Shown: one piece after another, positions 59,010 through 64,000 of the stretch
Layout: the number at the start of each line of letters is the position of its first letter
Position numbering within the stretch: the stretch's first letter is position 1
Origin: Methylobrevis albus
GTDB lineage: Bacteria > Pseudomonadota > Alphaproteobacteria > Rhizobiales > Pleomorphomonadaceae
Assembly (NCBI RefSeq): GCF_015904235.1
Contig: NZ_JADZLT010000049.1
Location: 248,001-312,000, forward strand
Direction: 5' to 3'
DNA: 64,000 nucleotides
Made by a program: the position numbers and the translations under genes
Notes under the pieces: generated by a model
Seen by the model: the letters and a program-made list of their open reading frames with translations, nothing else
What the model was told of the DNA's origin: nothing
Database searches by the model: none

Positions 59010-59086
59010 CCGAATTCCCGCGGGTTGGACAGCTGCCCCCGCGCCTCGACCTCGATCGCCGGCGCGCCCGCCGGCTCAGGTGACGG

Positions 59087-60160
59087 ATGATGTATGAGTT
59101 TCGCGATGCCGGGCCGGTCGATCTCGGCGAATGGCGCGACCGCGCGCTCGCCTTCGAGACGGCGCTCGCCGGGGCCGTCGTCGGCCAGGACGCGACGATC
59201 CGGCTGGTGACGCTGGCCGTGTTCTGCCGCGGCCACGTCTTGCTGCAGGGCGATGTCGGCGTCGGCAAGACGACGCTGCTCCGGGCGGTGGCCCGGCTCG
59301 TCGGCGGCCCCTACGAGCGTATCGAGGGCACCGTCGACCTGATGCCGACCGACCTCGTCTATGCGGCCTTCGTCGCCGAAGACGGGCGGCCGCGCATGGA
59401 GCCCGGGCCGATGCTGCGGCACGGCGCCGACCTCGCCGTGTTCTTCTTCAACGAGATCAACCGCGCCCGGCCGCAGGTGCACGCACTGCTGCTGCGCGCC
59501 ATGGCCGAACGCACGCTGACCGCCTTCCAGCGCGAGTGGTCGTTTCCGCACCTGCAGGTGTTCGCCGACCGCAACCGCGTCGAGCGCGAGGAGACCTTCG
59601 AGCTGCCGGCGGCGGCGCGCGACCGCTTCTTCATGGAAATTCCCGTCGATGCGCCGGCCGACCCGGAAGTGCGGCGCCGGCTCGTCTTCGACAACCGCTT
59701 CCACGACGCCGACGCGCTGGTGGCGGCGCTCCCCGAGGGGCTGCTCGACTACCGCCGGCTCGACGGCGTCGCCCGGGCGATCCAGCGCGAGGTGCACGCC
59801 GGCGACGAGATCGAGGCCTATGTCTTCGCGCTCTGGGAGGCGCTGAAGCATCCGGCGGACGCCGGCATCGAGCTCAACGGCGTCGCGATGGACCGGCTGG
59901 TTCAGGGCGGCGCGAGCCCGCGCGGCGTGTCGACGCTGGTGCGGGCGGCCCGGGCGCGGGCCTTCATCGAGGGCCGCGACTTCGTGATCCCCGACGACCT
60001 GCGCGCCGTGTTCCCGGCGGTGATGGCGCACCGCGTCTTCCTCGCCCCGGTCTACGAGCGCCGCCGCGAGGCGCTGGTGCCGGCCCTGTGCGACGCGGTG
60101 TTCGCGAAGGTGCCGACGCCGCGGGCGCCGGCAGCGGCGCAGCGCGGAGCCCGGCTATGA
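59087..60160 (+). CDS. mxaR: MoxR-type AAA+ ATPase of MDH maturation
   Basis: MxaR (357 aa) is the founding kind of MoxR AAA+ ATPases, thought to act with MxaS/C/L in inserting calcium or maturing the dehydrogenase. Walker A GDVGVGKTTLL (residues 55-65), Walker B VFFFNEINRARPQ and sensor region FADRNRVEREETFELP are visible; the usual DEINRA of MoxR is NEINRA here. A C-terminal lid domain follows (SPRGVSTLVRAARARAFIEGRDFVIPDDL). The end overlaps mxaS by 4 nt. Confidence 0.93.
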   Translation: MMYEFRDAGPVDLGEWRDRALAFETALAGAVVGQDATIRLVTLAVFCRGHVLLQGDVGVGKTTLLRAVARLVGGPYERIEGTVDLMPTDLVYAAFVAEDGRPRMEPGPMLRHGADLAVFFFNEINRARPQVHALLLRAMAERTLTAFQREWSFPHLQVFADRNRVEREETFELPAAARDRFFMEIPVDAPADPEVRRRLVFDNRFHDADALVAALPEGLLDYRRLDGVARAIQREVHAGDEIEAYVFALWEALKHPADAGIELNGVAMDRLVQGGASPRGVSTLVRAARARAFIEGRDFVIPDDLRAVFPAVMAHRVFLAPVYERRREALVPALCDAVFAKVPTPRAPAAAQRGARL

Positions 60161-61038
60161 CCGAGATCGCGGCCGCCGACATCGAGGTGCTCGCCGACGT
60201 CGCGGTCGCCGCGCGCGGCCGCCTCGGCGGCTGGATGCCAGGTCGGCACCGCGGGCGGAACCCCGGCGCCGGCGGGTCATTTGCCGGCTATGCATCTCTC
60301 ATCGACCATCCCGATGCGCGCCGCATCGACCTGCGCGCTTCGCTGCGCGATCCCGTCGGCACGGTGCTGGTGCGGCGGTTCCGGCAGGATGTCGCTGCCG
60401 CGATGTACATCCTCGTCGACCGTTCGGGCTCGATGGCGATCTCGGGCCGCGCCGACCGGCCGGCGCTCGCCGCGCTCATCGCCGGCGGGCTCGCGCGCGC
60501 GGCCGAGCGCTCCGGCGACCGGGTCGGCCTGCTGATGGCCGGCGCGACGATCCGCGACGGCGGCATCCTGCCGGCGGTGCGCCGGCGCGGTATCGGCGTT
60601 GAGATCGCCGCCGCCGTCGCCGCCGCCGAACCCGCGGGCGCCGGCATCAGTGGGTTGATCGCGGCCGCCGAACTGATCCCGCCGCGCCGGGCCGTCGTCT
60701 TCATCGTCTCCGACTTCAGCTTTTCGCCCGAGATCCTCGACGCGTTGCTCGGCGCCCTCGCCGTGCACGACGTGCGGCCGATCCGCCTCGTCGACGGCGC
60801 CGTCGACGCGCCGCTGCCGGCGTTCGGCCTCGTCGAGCTGTTCGATCTCGAGCAGCGTCGCCGCCGGCTGGTGCTGATGCGCCCGAAGCTCGCGGCGGCG
60901 TTCCGCGCCGCGGCGGCGGCGCATGCCGCGGCGGTCGATGCGGTGTTCTCGCGCCACGACACGGCGCCGATCGACATCGTCGACCAGCTCGACGCCGACG
61001 CCTTCTTCGAGGCGCTGGTGCTCGGAGGGCCGGGGTGA
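60157..61038 (+). CDS. mxaS: DUF58-family protein MxaS
   Basis: MxaS (293 aa) is a cytoplasmic DUF58 protein with a VWA-like second half. Evidence: IDLRASLRDPVGTVLVRRF and a MIDAS-like YILVDRSGSMAISG (DxSxS), then RRAVVFIVSDFSF. DUF58-MoxR pairs are a recurrent chaperone module; here they serve methanol dehydrogenase activation. It has no membrane segment. The stop overlaps the mxaA start (TGATG). Confidence 0.9.
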   Translation: MTEIAAADIEVLADVAVAARGRLGGWMPGRHRGRNPGAGGSFAGYASLIDHPDARRIDLRASLRDPVGTVLVRRFRQDVAAAMYILVDRSGSMAISGRADRPALAALIAGGLARAAERSGDRVGLLMAGATIRDGGILPAVRRRGIGVEIAAAVAAAEPAGAGISGLIAAAELIPPRRAVVFIVSDFSFSPEILDALLGALAVHDVRPIRLVDGAVDAPLPAFGLVELFDLEQRRRRLVLMRPKLAAAFRAAAAAHAAAVDAVFSRHDTAPIDIVDQLDADAFFEALVLGGPG

Positions 61039-61940
61039 TGCGCGCCGTCGGCACCGGCCTGCTCCTGTTGCTCACCGGCGTCGCCCCGGCGGCCGCGGCC
61101 GAGCCGCGTGTCGTGCTGGAGCCGCCGCGCGGGCACGGCTGGTGGATGGGCGACCAGCTCGGCGCGCGGGTGCGCATCGAGGTCGACGCCGGGCTCGCCG
61201 TCGACACGGCGGCACTGCCGCGGCCGCGGCCGATCGACTATTGGCTCGACCTCGTCGCGGTCGTGGTGGAGCCGGCCGGCGACGCCGGGCCGGGGCGGAC
61301 CGCGTTCGACCTCCGCCTCACCTACCAGACCTTCTACGCGCCGCTGGAGCCGAAGCAGCTGGTGGTGCCGGCGGCGACCGTCGGCTTCAGTGGACCGGAC
61401 GGCCCCGTCACCGTGACGGTGCCGGCCTGGCGCTTCGTCACGGCGCCGCTGCGCGAGATCATGGCGCCGACGGTGCCGGCGGCGATGCGGCCGAACGTGC
61501 CGCTCGCCCTCGCCGACACGCGGCCGCTGCAGGTCGGCACGCTGGCGGCGGCCGCGCTGGCGCTGCTCTCGGTCACCGGGCTCGCGCATCACCGGGCGTG
61601 GTGGCCGTTCCGCCGCCGCGACCGGCCGTTCGCCGCCGCCGCCGGCGTCATCGCCCGGCTGCCAGCGGACACCGGCGGCGCGGGGCTGAAGCCGGGCTTT
61701 GCCGCCCTGCACCGCGCCTTCGACGCGAGCTTCGGCCGGCGCATGCTGGGCGAGGACATCGGCGATTTCCTCGCCCGGCGGCCGGCGTTCCGCGGCGCGC
61801 TGGTCGAGACCGCCGCCTTCTTCACCGCCTCGCGCCAGCTGTTCTTCAGTCGGGGCGACGCCGGGCTCGACTTCGACCGGGCGCGGCTCGCCGGCCTCGC
61901 CAAGCGGCTCGCGGCGATCGAGCGGGGAGGCGCGGCATGA
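61038..61940 (+). CDS. mxaA: Calcium-insertion accessory protein MxaA
   Basis: MxaA (300 aa) is needed for calcium incorporation into methanol dehydrogenase in Methylorubrum genetics. It has a signal peptide (GLLLLLTGVAPAAAAE), a periplasmic beta domain (VLEPPRGHGWWMGDQLGARVRIEV...), one membrane segment near residues 160-180 (LAAAALALLSVTGLA) and a cytoplasmic tail with basic helices. It overlaps mxaC by 4 nt. ATG 61038 is preferred over the GTG at 61035. Confidence 0.87.
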   Translation: MRAVGTGLLLLLTGVAPAAAAEPRVVLEPPRGHGWWMGDQLGARVRIEVDAGLAVDTAALPRPRPIDYWLDLVAVVVEPAGDAGPGRTAFDLRLTYQTFYAPLEPKQLVVPAATVGFSGPDGPVTVTVPAWRFVTAPLREIMAPTVPAAMRPNVPLALADTRPLQVGTLAAAALALLSVTGLAHHRAWWPFRRRDRPFAAAAGVIARLPADTGGAGLKPGFAALHRAFDASFGRRMLGEDIGDFLARRPAFRGALVETAAFFTASRQLFFSRGDAGLDFDRARLAGLAKRLAAIERGGAA

Positions 61941-62962
61941 GCTTCGAGCGCCCGCTGCTCCTCGTCCTCCTCGTCCTCGCGCTGCTGCCGCTGCTGCTGC
62001 GCCCCGAGCGGCCGTCGGCGCATCCGGCCCTCGGCCTCACCCCGCCCGACCCCCTGTCGCGCTGGGTCAGCGCCGGCCTGCGCCTTGCCGGCATCGCGGC
62101 GATCGCCACGCTGGTGGTCGCGCTCGCCGGGCCGTTCGCCGGCGGCGGCAGCGTGACCCGGCAGGGGCAGGGCGCCAACATCGTGCTGCTGATCGACCGC
62201 TCGTCGAGCATGGACAACAGCTTTGCGGGCCGCGCGCCGGACGGGGCCGAGGATTCGAAGTCGGCGGTGGCGAAGCGCCTGCTGGTCGATTTCGCCAGCC
62301 GGCGGCCGCACGACCGCATCGGCGTCGCTGCCTTCTCGACCTCGCCGATGCAGGTGCTGCCGATCACCGACCACCTCGACGCCGTGCGCGGCGCGATCGC
62401 GGCGATCGACCGGCCGGGCCTCGCCCACACCGACGTCGGCCGCGGCCTTGCCCTCGCCTTCGGGCAGTTCGGGCCGGAGACGCTGGGGGAGGCGCGCGCG
62501 GTGGTGCTCGTCTCCGACGGCGCCGGCGTGATCGGCATGGAGGTGCAGGACCTCCTGCGCCAGCAGGTGGCGCGCGAGCCGGTCAACCTCTACTGGCTGT
62601 TCATCCGCACCATGGGCAGCCCGGGCCTCTTCGAGACCCCCGCCTCGAAGTCCGACGACACGCCGCAGGCGCGGCCCGAGCGGCACCTGCATCTGTTCCT
62701 CGGCCGGCTCGGCATCCCCTACCGCGCCTTCGAGGCGGAAAGCCCGGAGGCGATCGCCGAGGCGATCGGCGAGATCGACCGGCTGGAAACGCGGCCGATC
62801 GCCTATGTCGAGGAGCTGCCGCGCCAGCCGCTCGCGTGGGCGTTCTATGCCGGCGCCGCCGTGCTGCTCGCCGCCCTGCTCGCTGCACGTCTCGCCGAAC
62901 GGCCGCTGGTGCCGGCCGGCCCGCCCTTGCCGGCGCTGAAGCGGCGGGAGGGGGGGCTGTGA
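61937..62962 (+). CDS. mxaC: VWA-domain membrane protein MxaC
   Basis: MxaC (341 aa): N-terminal hydrophobic hairpin (LLLVLLVLALLPLLL; AGIAAIATLVVALAGPF), a von Willebrand A domain with the intact MIDAS motif LLIDRSSSMDN (DxSxS) and VLVSDGAG, and a C-terminal membrane anchor (AFYAGAAVLLAALLAARLAE). This BatA-like layout fits a membrane partner of the MxaR ATPase. It is part of the overlapping mxaRSACKL chain. Confidence 0.9.
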   Translation: MSFERPLLLVLLVLALLPLLLRPERPSAHPALGLTPPDPLSRWVSAGLRLAGIAAIATLVVALAGPFAGGGSVTRQGQGANIVLLIDRSSSMDNSFAGRAPDGAEDSKSAVAKRLLVDFASRRPHDRIGVAAFSTSPMQVLPITDHLDAVRGAIAAIDRPGLAHTDVGRGLALAFGQFGPETLGEARAVVLVSDGAGVIGMEVQDLLRQQVAREPVNLYWLFIRTMGSPGLFETPASKSDDTPQARPERHLHLFLGRLGIPYRAFEAESPEAIAEAIGEIDRLETRPIAYVEELPRQPLAWAFYAGAAVLLAALLAARLAERPLVPAGPPLPALKRREGGL

Positions 62963-63576
62963 GCCTCGGCACGCTCGATACCGGCGCTCGCCCGCGCGGT
63001 TTTGCGCCGCGCCGGCTGCTGCCGCGCGATCTCGGCACGCCGGTCTGGCCCGCCGTCCTCGTCCTCGCGCTGCTCGGCACGGCGACCCTCGGTTCCCTGC
63101 TCGTCGCCGCGCGGCAGGAGAACGCCCTGATCCGCGGTCTCGTCGCCGGCCGCGACCTTGCGATTCCGGCCGATGCCGGGCCGGAGCTGATCCGGGCGCG
63201 GGCTCAGTTCCTGCTGCGCTACGCCGGTGCCACGTCGGCAGAGGCGCTGGTGGCGCCGATGACGGGCACCGGCGACGTGAAGGCGCTCGCGGCGCTCTGG
63301 TACGACATCGGCAACCGCCGCCTGCGCGACGGCTTCGACGCCATCGACCGGCAGGACGTCGATGGCGCCGCCGCCAACGTCCGCCTCGCAAAAGACGCCT
63401 ATCGGGCGTCGCTGCGGCTCGATCCCGGTGCGTTCGACGCGAAGGTCAATCTCGACATCGCCAGCCGGCTGGTGCGCGATTTCCCCTCGGCCGAGCAGGA
63501 GGGCGAGGACGACCCGGAAGCGCAGCCGAAGAAGGTGTGGACCGATCTGCCCGGCCTGCCGAAGGGGCTGCCTTGA
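62959..63576 (+). CDS. mxaK: Methanol oxidation accessory protein MxaK
   Basis: MxaK (205 aa) has one membrane segment (VWPAVLVLALLGTATLGSLLVAA, about residues 29-51) and a periplasmic helical region resembling a TPR-like repeat (LWYDIGNRRLRDGFDAIDRQDVDGAAANVRLAKDAYRASLRLDPGAFDAK, described here by key helices). It is required for calcium insertion in known methylotrophs. GTG 62959 overlaps the mxaC stop; the end overlaps mxaL (TGATG-type). Confidence 0.87.
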   Translation: MSLGTLDTGARPRGFAPRRLLPRDLGTPVWPAVLVLALLGTATLGSLLVAARQENALIRGLVAGRDLAIPADAGPELIRARAQFLLRYAGATSAEALVAPMTGTGDVKALAALWYDIGNRRLRDGFDAIDRQDVDGAAANVRLAKDAYRASLRLDPGAFDAKVNLDIASRLVRDFPSAEQEGEDDPEAQPKKVWTDLPGLPKGLP

Positions 63577-64000
63577 TGGCCGCGCCGACACCCTCCGGCC
63601 GCCGCGGCGGCGCCGTGCTGCGCAGGTTCGCCGATGCGCGCGCGCTGCTGCTCTTCGCCGCGCTGCTGCTCGCGGTGGTCGCGGCGCTCCGGCCGCTGTG
63701 GCCGCGCGAGCGCGTTGCCTACGATCTGATGTTCGTCGTCGACGTCACCGGCTCGATGAACGCCCGCGACTATACGGCGAACGGCCAGCCCGAGAGCCGG
63801 CTCGGCTTCGTGCGCGGCCTGCTCGTCGGCACGCTGGAGCAGCTCCCCTGCGGCTCGCGCGCCGGGCTCGCCCTCTTCACCGAGCGGCGGCCCTTCGTGC
63901 TCTTCGAGCCCGTCGAGGTCTGCGAGAATTTCGCGCCGGTCGCCGCCACGATCCGCGCGCTCGACTGGCGCATGGCCTGGGAGGGCGACAGCCGGATCGC
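63576..64000 (+). CDS. mxaL: VWA-domain protein MxaL (cut by window end)
   Basis: The first 141 residues of MxaL are present; the gene runs off the window. It starts at ATG 63576, sharing its A with the mxaK stop. A basic N-terminus and membrane segment (ALLLFAALLLAVVAAL) precede a VWA domain with a MIDAS-like FVVDVTGSMNARD; Thr stands in place of the first Ser of DxSxS. BatB-like; it acts with MxaC, MxaK and MxaA in calcium incorporation. Genes such as mxaD/E/H may follow outside the window. Confidence 0.88.
   Translation, partial: MAAPTPSGRRGGAVLRRFADARALLLFAALLLAVVAALRPLWPRERVAYDLMFVVDVTGSMNARDYTANGQPESRLGFVRGLLVGTLEQLPCGSRAGLALFTERRPFVLFEPVEVCENFAPVAATIRALDWRMAWEGDSRI

Overview
The window is high-GC DNA, densely packed, with many ATGA/GTGA/TGATG gene overlaps. 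The gene set (TamAB, a Rhizobiales-style split type II secretion cluster, the ethylmalonyl-CoA pathway pair ecm/ccr, and a calcium-type methanol dehydrogenase operon mxaFJGIRSACKL) points to a facultatively methylotrophic alphaproteobacterium of the Hyphomicrobiales. This placement is an inference from gene content; no rRNA or tRNA was seen.

Layout. 0.2-6.9 kb: tamA-tamB (outer-membrane assembly). 7.0-9.3 kb: eutB-eutC, an orphan B12-dependent ethanolamine ammonia-lyase without microcompartment genes. 9.3-16.5 kb: a small hypothetical protein, a repeat-filled gap, asd preceded by a threonine-rich leader ORF, a small metzincin-like protein, a DUF1963 protein and aconitase acnA. 17.4-31.2 kb: a full type II secretion system in two divergent halves (gspN/C-like, gspM, gspL, gspE leftward; gspD, prepilin peptidase, gspF-K rightward), with a secreted metzincin protease between gspL and gspE. 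31.3-40.9 kb: a Tat-signal ferritin-like protein, an SMP-30 lactonase, purU, two tandem secreted subtilases and an FAD reductase. 40.9-42.1 kb: repeats and an AT-rich foreign islet holding a decayed polymorphic-toxin tail and an intact candidate immunity gene. 42.1-46.9 kb: cobD, ecm and ccr. 47.0-50.7 kb: a sitABCD-type metal ABC transporter with upstream dyads. 50.7-64 kb: a TraB/GumN protein, the response regulator/histidine kinase pair mxaX-mxaY, a lipoprotein in the moxZ position, then the mxa operon, cut inside mxaL by the window end.

How the genes fit together. Methanol is oxidised in the periplasm by MxaFI with cytochrome cL (MxaG); MxaRSACKL mature the enzyme, and MxaXY probably control it. 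C2 units and glyoxylate are handled by Ccr and Ecm. Ecm and EutBC need adenosylcobalamin, and CobD belongs to its synthesis. The metzincin and both subtilases carry copies of the same C-terminal beta-sandwich-like module, which suggests they are clients of the type II system beside them. The most notable observations are that shared module, the Thr-rich leader upstream of asd, the toxin/immunity relic, and the repeat-rich operator-like region in front of mxaF.
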